Shown: piece after piece, positions 1 to 6,051 of the stretch | How positions within the stretch are numbered: the first letter of the stretch is position 1 | Layout: every line of letters begins with the position of its first letter | Assembly: GCA_018818505.1 (NCBI GenBank) | Contig: JAHIRR010000200.1 | Coordinates: 1 to 8,482 of the forward strand | DNA from: Candidatus Omnitrophota bacterium | Lineage (GTDB): Bacteria; Omnitrophota; Koll11; Gorgyraeales; Gorgyraeaceae | DNA: 8,482 nucleotides | Reading direction: 5' to 3' | Program-made: the position numbers and the translations under genes | Notes under the pieces: generated by a model | The model's input: the letters and a program-made list of their open reading frames with translations, nothing else | The model's database searches: none | What the model was told of the DNA's origin: nothing

Positions 1-110
1 AGATCCTCTATGCTTGAATGAAGGGTATCGATCTCAGAGTTCTTTTCCTGGTTTATCTGTTGCAGTTTAAATTCTTTTTCTTTAATATCTTGTATCTTTT
101 GGTTTAATTG
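1..110. repeat. Left copy of a perfect 110-bp direct repeat (inside coding sequence)
   Basis: Bases 1-110 are identical to 331-440 with no mismatch and are offset by exactly 330 bp (110 codons). Both copies are read in the same frame in the coiled-coil part of the left-edge glycosyltransferase. Identity ends at base 110 on the right; on the left it is cut off by the window edge and probably continues. Confidence 0.97.
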
Positions 111-2663
111 CGTACGAAGGTTTGTAATCTCAGTGATCTTTTCTCTGACTATCTCCTGCGACTGGAATTCTTTATCCTTGATCTCCTGTGTTTTTTGGCT
201 GAGCTCGACATGAAGGCCCTCTATTGTGGAACGCAGGGCAAGGATCTCTGCAGTCTTCTCCTGGTTTTCCTGCTGCAGAAGAAGTTCTTTGCCCTCGGCA
301 TCCTTGGTCTTTCGACTTAACTGACTGTAAAGATCCTCTATGCTTGAATGAAGGGTATCGATCTCAGAGTTCTTTTCCTGGTTTATCTGTTGCAGTTTAA
401 ATTCTTTTTCTTTAATATCTTGTATCTTTTGGTTTAATTGGTTATTTAGATCATCTATGCTGGAGAAAAGATTTATTATCTCGCTGGTCTTTGCCTTATT
501 TAGCTCTTGTAACTGAGATTCTTTATCATTTATTTCCTGTATCTTTTTGTTGAGCTGGATATCAAGCTCCTCTATGGAAGAGAGCAAGCCGGAAACTTGA
601 GCATCCTTTTCAACGATCTGACCGTCTTTTAAAAGTAGTTCATCTGTTTTCTGCCTGAACATATCGTTCATAAGACGAAGTTCTTTTTCTGTGCCTTTAA
701 GGCTTGCTTCCTTATCTAAAAATATCTTTTCTTTGGAACTAAGCTCTTCTATCTTCTGGTCCAGGCTAGTCCTTAGTTCCTTTATAGAGGCGCGAAGTTT
801 ATCTATGTTTAAACAAAGATTTGAAAGCTCTGTATCCTTTTCAATGATCTGGCCGTCCTTTAAAAGGAGCTCGTCTTTTTTAGCTATCAACTCTGTATTA
901 AGCTGGGCAACCTCTTTGGTCAGAGAATCTATCTTGTGTCTTTCCTCAAGAAGCTCCATGTCTTTCAAGGATATCTCCTCTATCGCGCTATTGAGCTGTG
1001 TCTGGAAGGCCTGGATATGGCCAAGCTGGTTGGCAGCCTTTTCTTTTTCTTCCTGGAGCTTTTGTTCGTGGTCTTTTATCTCCTGTGTCTTTTGACTAAG
1101 CTGGTTATGGAGATCCTCTATGATTTTACGAAGATCTGTGATCTCAGCTGCCTTTTCCTGGTTTAGCCCCTGTAGATAGGCCTCTTTGTCTTTGATCTCC
1201 TGTGTCTTTTGGCTGAGCTGGATATAAAGCTCATTCATATTCGAACGAAGGCCAGCTACCTCAGAAACCCTCTCCTGATTCATTTGCTGCAGATGAAGCT
1301 CTTTATCCTGGACCTCCTGCATCTTCTGGCTTAATTGCTCATGAAGCTCGTCTATGTTAAAACGAAGTCGTGTAATCTCAATGCCCTTTTCCTGATTTAT
1401 CTGCTGCAGCTGGAGCTCCTTATTCTTTATCTCCTGCGTCTTTTGACTGAGCTGGTTATTCAACTGGTCTATAGAAAAATTAAGGTCAAATATCTTATTC
1501 TCTTTGGAAGACAATTTTGTGCTGGCGTAGCTGAGCTGTTGATTTAGATGGTAAAGCTGGGCCTCTTTGTTTCTAAGATCCTCTACCTTCTGATGAAGCT
1601 GAGCACTTAACTGTTCCAGATTAGAACGAAACTTAGAGATTTCAATATCCTTATTGGACATGTCTTTAAAGTTCTGACTGAGTTCTTCCTTGCTATTCTT
1701 TAGATCTCCTCCCAGCCTTGACAATTCTTCTAAAATAAATCTGTGCTCGTAATTAAGGACAGTATCTAATTCGACGAATATGTCTTTTATGACCTTCTTG
1801 ACAACAGCCGTATCATTATGTTTCATCAGTTTAGTCACTATATCTGGTAATAGAGAGTACAGTTTCGAAAATGACTCTAAGCCTTTTTTTACAGTAAAAT
1901 ATCCTTGTCCGAAAAGCGAGTTAGAAAGCTTTTCTGGGTTATGCTTGGCCAAGAATAATAATCTATTTTTCTCTATTTGCAATCTTGAAAAATCTCCATC
2001 GCTAGAACCGTGAAATTCATGAAAAACCTCACTCTTTGGGACAAATAATAGTTTCCATCCTTTTTCTCTGAGCCGAACAGCCATGTCAACATCTTCACCG
2101 TATATCACATAGTCTTCATCGAATAACCCTACCTCCTCCAGACAGCTCTTGCGATACAAAGCCACAGCCCCGCATAGACTCTGTACCTCCTCTATTTCAC
2201 TAAAGTTATTTGTTTCAAGTCCAGCCCCGCGTTCTCCCCAGTAAAAATTCGGCAGTCCATAGTGGCCTGCATTCTGAATCTTTCCATCAAAAGTGAGTAC
2301 CTTACTACCTACAGCAGCAATACTGGAGTCTTCACTAATCACTTTGACTAGTTCAATAAGCCAACTCCTAGTCACCTTTGTATCATTGTTTAACAAGACA
2401 ACAAATTCTCCTTTTGCCTTGGTAATCCCTAAGTTAATAGCCTTACAATAATTATTAACGTCATTGACTATAATTCTTACTTCCTCATAGTTCTTCCTGG
2501 CAAACTGCAAGGAATCATCGCTGGAGGCATTATCGACCATAATAATCTCAAACCTATCCTTTGGGTATATGGTCTCCTGCAGAGAATCGAATAACCTCTT
2601 TAAACATTTTTCTCCGTTAAAGTTTACTGTTATAACAGAGATATATGGAGATCTGTTTTCCAT
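1..2663 (-). CDS. GT2 glycosyltransferase fused to a long repetitive coiled coil (3' end outside window)
   Basis: An open frame of 887 codons with no stop runs off the left edge, so the C-terminus is missing. Residues 1-225 form a GT2 (GT-A fold) glycosyltransferase: VDNAS at 43-47, the DXD-equivalent NND at 92-94, CGA at 164-166 and the GEDVD acidic motif at 189-193. It should transfer a sugar from a nucleotide sugar at the cytoplasmic membrane face. Residues about 225-310 are a helical linker. From about 312 to the edge everything is predicted coiled coil rich in Q, E, K, I and L, largely in 39-residue units. The ATG at 2663 shares one base with the preceding stop (TAATG) and has a GGAG Shine-Dalgarno 9 nt upstream. 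By analogy with the WbdD-type coiled-coil rulers of ABC-exported O antigens, it may terminate or measure the chain. That role is inferred, and a scaffold or tether is the alternative. The catalytic domain call is firm. Confidence 0.9.
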   Translation of the reverse strand, partial: MENRSPYISVITVNFNGEKCLKRLFDSLQETIYPKDRFEIIMVDNASSDDSLQFARKNYEEVRIIVNDVNNYCKAINLGITKAKGEFVVLLNNDTKVTRSWLIELVKVISEDSSIAAVGSKVLTFDGKIQNAGHYGLPNFYWGERGAGLETNNFSEIEEVQSLCGAVALYRKSCLEEVGLFDEDYVIYGEDVDMAVRLREKGWKLLFVPKSEVFHEFHGSSDGDFSRLQIEKNRLLFLAKHNPEKLSNSLFGQGYFTVKKGLESFSKLYSLLPDIVTKLMKHNDTAVVKKVIKDIFVELDTVLNYEHRFILEELSRLGGDLKNSKEELSQNFKDMSNKDIEISKFRSNLEQLSAQLHQKVEDLRNKEAQLYHLNQQLSYASTKLSSKENKIFDLNFSIDQLNNQLSQKTQEIKNKELQLQQINQEKGIEITRLRFNIDELHEQLSQKMQEVQDKELHLQQMNQERVSEVAGLRSNMNELYIQLSQKTQEIKDKEAYLQGLNQEKAAEITDLRKIIEDLHNQLSQKTQEIKDHEQKLQEEKEKAANQLGHIQAFQTQLNSAIEEISLKDMELLEERHKIDSLTKEVAQLNTELIAKKDELLLKDGQIIEKDTELSNLCLNIDKLRASIKELRTSLDQKIEELSSKEKIFLDKEASLKGTEKELRLMNDMFRQKTDELLLKDGQIVEKDAQVSGLLSSIEELDIQLNKKIQEINDKESQLQELNKAKTSEIINLFSSIDDLNNQLNQKIQDIKEKEFKLQQINQEKNSEIDTLHSSIEDLYSQLSRKTKDAEGKELLLQQENQEKTAEILALRSTIEGLHVELSQKTQEIKDKEFQSQEIVREKITEITNLRTQLNQKIQDIKEKEFKLQQINQEKNSEIDTLHSSIED
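331..440. repeat. Right copy of the perfect 110-bp direct repeat
   Basis: Identical to bases 1-110. It encodes residues 742-777 of the coiled-coil glycosyltransferase (Q742 to D777). The other 39-residue units in the array are diverged at the DNA level, so the perfect match here points to a recent duplication or gene conversion rather than ancient periodicity. Confidence 0.97.
615..875 (-). repeat. Pair of DELLLKDGQI repeats inside the coiled coil
   Basis: The ten-residue string DELLLKDGQI followed by [IV]EKD occurs at residues 597-606 and 674-683, 77 residues (eleven heptads) apart. The DNA copies (846-875 and 615-644) differ at several third positions, so this duplication is older than the 110-bp one. 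It marks a second, different repeat class in the central segment. Confidence 0.8.
1047..1397 (-). repeat. N-terminal block of three 39-residue coiled-coil units
   Basis: Three consecutive units of exactly 39 residues start at 423, 462 and 501 of the coiled-coil glycosyltransferase. They share the N-Q-E-[KR] opening, the Q-L-S-Q-K-[TM]-Q-E centre and the K-D-[KH]-E end. They match the C-terminal block in protein pattern but are diverged in DNA. A less regular stretch (about residues 540-682) separates the two blocks. Confidence 0.85.
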
Positions 2664-2665
2664 TA
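2661..2665 (-). promoter_or_regulatory. TAATG stop-start overlap
   Basis: The stop codon of the carbohydrate-binding protein (2665-2663) shares its last A with the ATG of the coiled-coil glycosyltransferase (2663-2661), the classic layout for coupled translation. A GGAG Shine-Dalgarno on the minus strand (2676-2673) supports this start as well. Confidence 0.85.
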
Positions 2666-3595
2666 AGGCAAACTCCAGTCCCATGTATGCCCTATATAGG
2701 CCAGTCCATGATAGTTATTTCTACAAACAATCTTAAAACCACATAATCCATTGCGTACCATCAATGGCTTTAAATTAGATCTGTCAAATATCCCTGCAGA
2801 TAATGCATAATCGCCACCCAGCAAAGAAATACAAGGATATGTCAGTGTTATATTCCTGCCCCCACCTAGCATTGTAGTTGCAATATGACAAAGAATAGCA
2901 TCCCTGCGAACAATTGCTATCCTTAGACAATAACCATCTATAGGCCTCTTAAGACCTAAGCGTATATGTAGGGACATGGGTTCTCTGCTCTTAAAGACAT
3001 CCCTTCCTATACCGAACCTGTTAACTGTTTTTACGCTAGAGATATCTATCAAAGTAGATTCAATTTCCTTTTTAAAATCTCCTAAATCCGCCTCCATTGA
3101 CCCGCCTTCAGAAGAAGGCTTCCCACTCCATCTGTGAGGCATATTTAAGGCATGTGCCTTTTCATGGCCCCTTATTGTAAATTCATATCCCCCTGCATGG
3201 TAGCTATATGGCAAGATCTCTTTTTTATCCCAAATCGCCGCAGATATCTTATATCTGCCAGAACCAAGAGGGATGTCTTTAAATTTGATACTAAACCACC
3301 CTGCACCCTTATTAATTGAATCTATTGTAAAACCATCCTGCACAGTATTTGGGCCAAAACAATACAAACCATCTTCCCTGAAAATAGCTACTCCAAAGTG
3401 AGGGCTATCAATAACCTCTCTTACATAAAAATCAACCTTTACGGTAAGGTCTGCGCCGCTATCGATGGAATCAACAATCTTTCCTGATGAATCCAGCAGT
3501 TTAACAGAGGCAATCTCTGCCTCTCTGGTCCCCCATACCTGGCCCCACTCGTCTGTATCTGCCCACCATTTAAGGGTATTTTTTGTAATCGTCAT
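2663..3595 (-). CDS. Stand-alone Wzt C-terminal-type carbohydrate-binding protein, two tandem domains
   Basis: This 310-residue soluble protein has no signal peptide. It contains two copies of the beta-sandwich domain normally found at the C-terminus of Wzt exporter ATPases. Domain 1 (about 20-155) shows the WGTREAEI opening, FGVAIFREDG at 68-76, a G-x-Y strand near 113-115 and a closing HRW at 154-156. Domain 2 (about 183-306) is more diverged: RIAIVRRD at 225-232, GGDYALSAGIFD at 260-271 and a closing HTW at 303-305. In E. coli O8/O9a this module recognises the modified non-reducing end of the finished polysaccharide and licenses export. A similar role here is inferred. The ATG directly follows the ATPase stop, in the same frame and with no Shine-Dalgarno, so translation probably depends on reinitiation or readthrough. 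Tandem copies and a separate polypeptide are both departures from the usual single fused domain. Confidence 0.85.
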   Translation of the reverse strand: MTITKNTLKWWADTDEWGQVWGTREAEIASVKLLDSSGKIVDSIDSGADLTVKVDFYVREVIDSPHFGVAIFREDGLYCFGPNTVQDGFTIDSINKGAGWFSIKFKDIPLGSGRYKISAAIWDKKEILPYSYHAGGYEFTIRGHEKAHALNMPHRWSGKPSSEGGSMEADLGDFKKEIESTLIDISSVKTVNRFGIGRDVFKSREPMSLHIRLGLKRPIDGYCLRIAIVRRDAILCHIATTMLGGGRNITLTYPCISLLGGDYALSAGIFDRSNLKPLMVRNGLCGFKIVCRNNYHGLAYIGHTWDWSLP

Positions 3596-3598
3596 TTA
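3593..3598 (-). promoter_or_regulatory. In-frame TAA-ATG junction splitting Wzt into two proteins
   Basis: The ATPase ends in TAA (3598-3596) and the very next codon in the same frame is ATG (3595-3593), opening the tandem binding-domain gene. No Shine-Dalgarno lies at a usable distance; an AGAGG sits about 18 nt upstream. Slipping at the A-rich run just before the stop leads to prompt stops in the other two frames, so only reinitiation or stop readthrough would supply the second protein. Confidence 0.85.
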
Positions 3599-4381
3599 TT
3601 GATTTTTTGAAAACCTCTTTTCGCTTGCCAGTCTTCTATAGAAGGCATTTACCTCTGCAGGTTCTCCCTTACGCACTAATCTGCCATTTTCTAAAAGATA
3701 GGCCTCGTCGCATATCCTCTCGATTATGTCTAAATCATGAGTACTTATAAGCATTGTTTTTTTCTTGCGCTTAAAATCAATTATCTTCTCATAGCATCTC
3801 TTTTGAAAAGATAGGTCCCCTACAGAAATGACCTCGTCTATGAGCAGGATATCGAAATCCACGTGTATTGCTATGCTAAAAGCCAGCCTGAGCTGCATGC
3901 CTTGAGAAAAAGACTGGACTGGAATATCCATAAAGTCCTTTAATTCTGAAAATTCTATGATACTGTCGAGCTTTTCTCTGATCTCACCTCTGCTCATGCC
4001 CAGGATAAGGCCGTTTAAAAATATATTCTCCTTGGCTGAAAGCTCTGATTTAAATCCAGCCCCCAGCGAAAGGATGCTCGATGCCCTGCCATCTATGCCC
4101 ACCCTGCCTTCAGTCGGAGCAAATATGCCGGCAAGGATATTAAGGAGGGTTGTCTTGCCTGAACCATTCCTGCCTATGATCCCTACTATCCTTCCCTTTT
4201 CCACCTCCATATCTATATTCTTTAAGGCCCAGTATTCTTCTGTATTGTTTCCGGATAACCTGGGAAACAGGCTTTCTGAATGACCTAACAGCCTGAAGGC
4301 CTTGCCTACCTTCTCGAGCCTTACCATCTTACGGCCATTGTCACCTTGTTTATTGTAAAGATTTATTATTTTTTTAAACAT
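3596..4381 (-). CDS. wzt: Polysaccharide ABC exporter ATPase (Wzt-like, lacking its C-terminal domain)
   Basis: Numbered from the ATG at 4381: Walker A GRNGSGKTT at 70-78, a Q-loop-region G-F-K-S-E-L-S segment typical of this family, signature FSQGM at 158-162, Walker B plus D-loop ILLIDEVISVGD at 178-189 and the H-loop histidine of STHD at 215. The E-N-I-x-L-N-G segment is typical of O-antigen and teichoic acid exporters. The protein powers export through the permease encoded just upstream. It stops soon after the ATPase domain, where a typical Wzt would continue into its carbohydrate-binding domain; that domain follows as the next codon after the stop. The start is uncertain. The frame is open up to a TTG at 4417, the ATG at 4381 overlaps the permease stop by 8 nt, and an ATG at 4327 (MVRLEKVGKAF) best matches where the family usually begins. 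Confidence 0.92.
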   Translation of the reverse strand: MFKKIINLYNKQGDNGRKMVRLEKVGKAFRLLGHSESLFPRLSGNNTEEYWALKNIDMEVEKGRIVGIIGRNGSGKTTLLNILAGIFAPTEGRVGIDGRASSILSLGAGFKSELSAKENIFLNGLILGMSRGEIREKLDSIIEFSELKDFMDIPVQSFSQGMQLRLAFSIAIHVDFDILLIDEVISVGDLSFQKRCYEKIIDFKRKKKTMLISTHDLDIIERICDEAYLLENGRLVRKGEPAEVNAFYRRLASEKRFSKNQ

Positions 4382-5177
4382 GGTCTGCAAATCCCGGCGC
4401 AAGCCTTTTAAAAACAAATATACCGAGCAATAAAACTCCTATGCTGCATATAACAGGCCAGACTGTTATATTATAAAGGCAAACCTCTTCTGGAAGGGTC
4501 TGTATAAAGCCTTTTATCAAAACAATCCTGTATAAGCTTACCAGCCCAACAAAAGGATTGAGCATGTACAGCGTTAAAAAACCCTTTGAAAAATTAAGGA
4601 CCAGATCAAGAGGATAAAAGGCTGGTGTCAGGTAAAAAAGTATCAATAAAACAATCTCGGCCAAATACTTTATATCGCGAAGCTTCACATATAGGCTTGA
4701 AAAAAGCAATGAAAACCCTATTGTAAAAGATATCTGCATTAGCATTACTAAAGGCAGCAGGAATATAAAAAATGAATACTTGATCTTTAGAAGCGGCAGG
4801 GCAATAAGCAGTAAGGCCATAAAAATAAAAAAGTTTACCAGATTTGATAATATAATAGAGAAAGGAATGATGCTGCGGGGAAAATAGACCTTCTTTATCA
4901 GGCTCCCGTTATCCAGGATAGATGTGGTGGCCTGGATCACGGAACTCTGAAAAAATGTCCATGGAAATATCCCTGTAATTAAATACACGCTGTAAGGGAT
5001 ATCCTTTACCTCTACCCTTATTATCTTGGAAAATACCACCAGAAAAATAGTCATGAGTGCCAAAGGCATTAAGATCGCCCACAGGAATCCCAGGACAGGA
5101 TACCTGTATCTGGATTCTATATCCTTTACAGCCAACTCCCACACCAATTCACGATTTTTAAATATTTCGCTCCACAT
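4374..5177 (-). CDS. wzm: ABC-2 type polysaccharide exporter permease (Wzm-like)
   Basis: A 267-residue membrane protein, the usual length for this family, with six predicted membrane segments at about 31-52, 63-81, 103-130, 134-162, 171-190 and 238-256. Family hallmarks are the RYRYPVLGFLW motif before the first segment, GIFPWTFFQSS after it, KKVYFPRSI in the cytoplasmic loop, KLRDIKY before segment five and the TPAFYP turn. It forms the transmembrane channel that moves undecaprenyl-linked polysaccharide across the inner membrane, paired with the ATPase encoded immediately downstream. The start ATG lies one base after the stop of the upstream glycosyltransferase. There is no clear Shine-Dalgarno, so coupled translation is likely. 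Adjacency with the Wzt-like ATPase makes the assignment firm; the sugar exported cannot be read from the sequence. Confidence 0.93.
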   Translation of the reverse strand: MWSEIFKNRELVWELAVKDIESRYRYPVLGFLWAILMPLALMTIFLVVFSKIIRVEVKDIPYSVYLITGIFPWTFFQSSVIQATTSILDNGSLIKKVYFPRSIIPFSIILSNLVNFFIFMALLLIALPLLKIKYSFFIFLLPLVMLMQISFTIGFSLLFSSLYVKLRDIKYLAEIVLLILFYLTPAFYPLDLVLNFSKGFLTLYMLNPFVGLVSLYRIVLIKGFIQTLPEEVCLYNITVWPVICSIGVLLLGIFVFKRLAPGFADHV

Positions 5178-5178
5178 C

Positions 5179-6051
5179 TTAAATACGGGACAGGGCTATT
5201 ACTGGCAAACGAAGCATATTATAGATATGCGCAGAAAAAAGCTGTGCCTGTTTGTATCTTGTCAGGGTTAGAAAAAACCTGCATTCGTTAAATAAAAATT
5301 CTTTAAATATTTTTCCAAAAGTGAAATGTTTATATACAAAGCGTATTCTGTTCTTGGATATATCATAAAAGGCCTTTTGACTCTCGCCTATGGAATAGCG
5401 CTCGTAGTGCCTAAGCATGGCCTTTGGGACATAGACTACCTTGTAACCAGCCTTCTTCGCCCTCATCATAAAATCTATTTCCTCGTAATATAAAGGAGTA
5501 AATCCTTCGTCAAGGCAGCCTATTTTCTCCAATACCTCTTTCTTGATACCTATGGCAGCTCCGCATACATATTCTACTTCCTTTAAAGAATCATATTGAC
5601 CTCTATCTAACTCGCCTCTGCCTACGTGATATGAACGGCCTATCCCATCTATTATTCCACCTGCATGCTGTATTGTTTTACCATCCATATAAAATATCTT
5701 TGAACCTGCCACCCCTATTTCATTTCCTGAGATCATAGTGTCTACAAGTTCGCAAAGCCATTTATCGTCAACAACTGTATCCATATTAAGTAGCACAACT
5801 ATATCGCCCCTTGCCTTTTTTAAACCTATGTTTATACTCTTTCCAAAGCCTATATTTTTCCTGTTTTGCAAGACCCTTACGACACTGCTCAGATATGGCG
5901 CGATCCTGACAACTGAGCTGTCAGTTGAGGCATCATCTACTATCACTATCTCAAAGTTCTGATAGCTAGACCTTAAAACAGAGTCCAGGCAATCACCTAT
6001 TACGCGTTCTCCGTTATATAAAGGGATAATGACAGAAACAAATGCACTCAT
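5179..6051 (-). CDS. GT2 family glycosyltransferase
   Basis: A 290-residue inverting GT-A type glycosyltransferase of the rhamnosyltransferase-like (COG1216) sort. The nucleotide-binding start is VSVIIPLYNGE at 5-15, followed by VDDAS at 38-42, the DXD-equivalent NMD at 89-91, HAGG at 129-132, CGAA at 163-166 and the acidic EEID motif at 190-193 with the usual RAKKAGYK helix after it. It should act at the cytoplasmic membrane face, adding a sugar to the lipid-linked chain. Donor and linkage cannot be predicted. It resembles the catalytic domain of the coiled-coil glycosyltransferase at the left end (shared G-S-K, CGA and acidic-motif order), so the two may be paralogues. Its ATG overlaps the radical SAM stop in an ATGA arrangement. 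The basic, hydrophobic C-terminal tail (about 235-290) suggests peripheral membrane attachment. Confidence 0.93.
   Translation of the reverse strand: MSAFVSVIIPLYNGERVIGDCLDSVLRSSYQNFEIVIVDDASTDSSVVRIAPYLSSVVRVLQNRKNIGFGKSINIGLKKARGDIVVLLNMDTVVDDKWLCELVDTMISGNEIGVAGSKIFYMDGKTIQHAGGIIDGIGRSYHVGRGELDRGQYDSLKEVEYVCGAAIGIKKEVLEKIGCLDEGFTPLYYEEIDFMMRAKKAGYKVVYVPKAMLRHYERYSIGESQKAFYDISKNRIRFVYKHFTFGKIFKEFLFNECRFFLTLTRYKQAQLFSAHIYNMLRLPVIALSRI
6048..6051 (-). promoter_or_regulatory. ATGA stop-start overlap
   Basis: The TGA of the radical SAM gene overlaps the ATG of the GT2 gene by four bases, implying coupled translation. There is no Shine-Dalgarno at normal spacing; the nearest GGAG is about 16 nt upstream. 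Confidence 0.85.

Larger units (their letters stand above)
1..617 (-). repeat. C-terminal block of coiled-coil repeat units (39, 39, 39, 39, 32, partial)
   Basis: Units begin at residues 683, 722, 761, 800, 839 and 871 of the coiled-coil glycosyltransferase. The consensus starts N-Q-E-K-x-x-E-I, has hydrophobic core positions at 8, 11, 15, 18, 22, 29, 36 and 39, and ends in K-E-x-x-L-Q-Q-I. The spacing fits four heptads plus one hendecad per unit. The unit at 839-870 has only 32 residues, one heptad short, which keeps the core register. It sits at the junction of the 330-bp duplication. Confidence 0.85.

Noticed and set aside
1..440. Direct repeats considered as a CRISPR array or intergenic repeat element
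   Set aside because: The repeats are 110 bp, in frame, part of a 39-residue protein periodicity, and have no short palindromic repeats with unique spacers.
691..1095. A plus-strand frame of 134 codons, Ser/Leu/Phe-rich, opposite the coiled coil
   Set aside because: It is the antisense shadow of a repetitive Glu/Lys/Leu coding region. Composition follows from the opposite strand, there is no recognisable domain, and the minus-strand frame is open across the whole region.
1..2000. Coiled coil considered as an SMC, myosin-like or chemoreceptor protein
   Set aside because: The same open frame starts with a complete GT2 domain, and no ATPase head, HAMP or signalling tip is visible.
3599..3625. 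Programmed frameshift at the A-rich run before the ATPase stop
   Set aside because: Both other frames meet a stop within a few codons, so slipping would not join the ATPase to the binding domains; the downstream gene is already in frame 0.
3957..4283. Plus-strand frame of 108 codons opposite the ATPase gene
   Set aside because: Antisense to well-conserved Walker A and adjacent ATPase sequence, with no family features of its own.
4909..5142. Minus-strand 77-codon frame inside the permease gene
   Set aside because: Out-of-frame shadow of a clear six-segment permease; no independent support.
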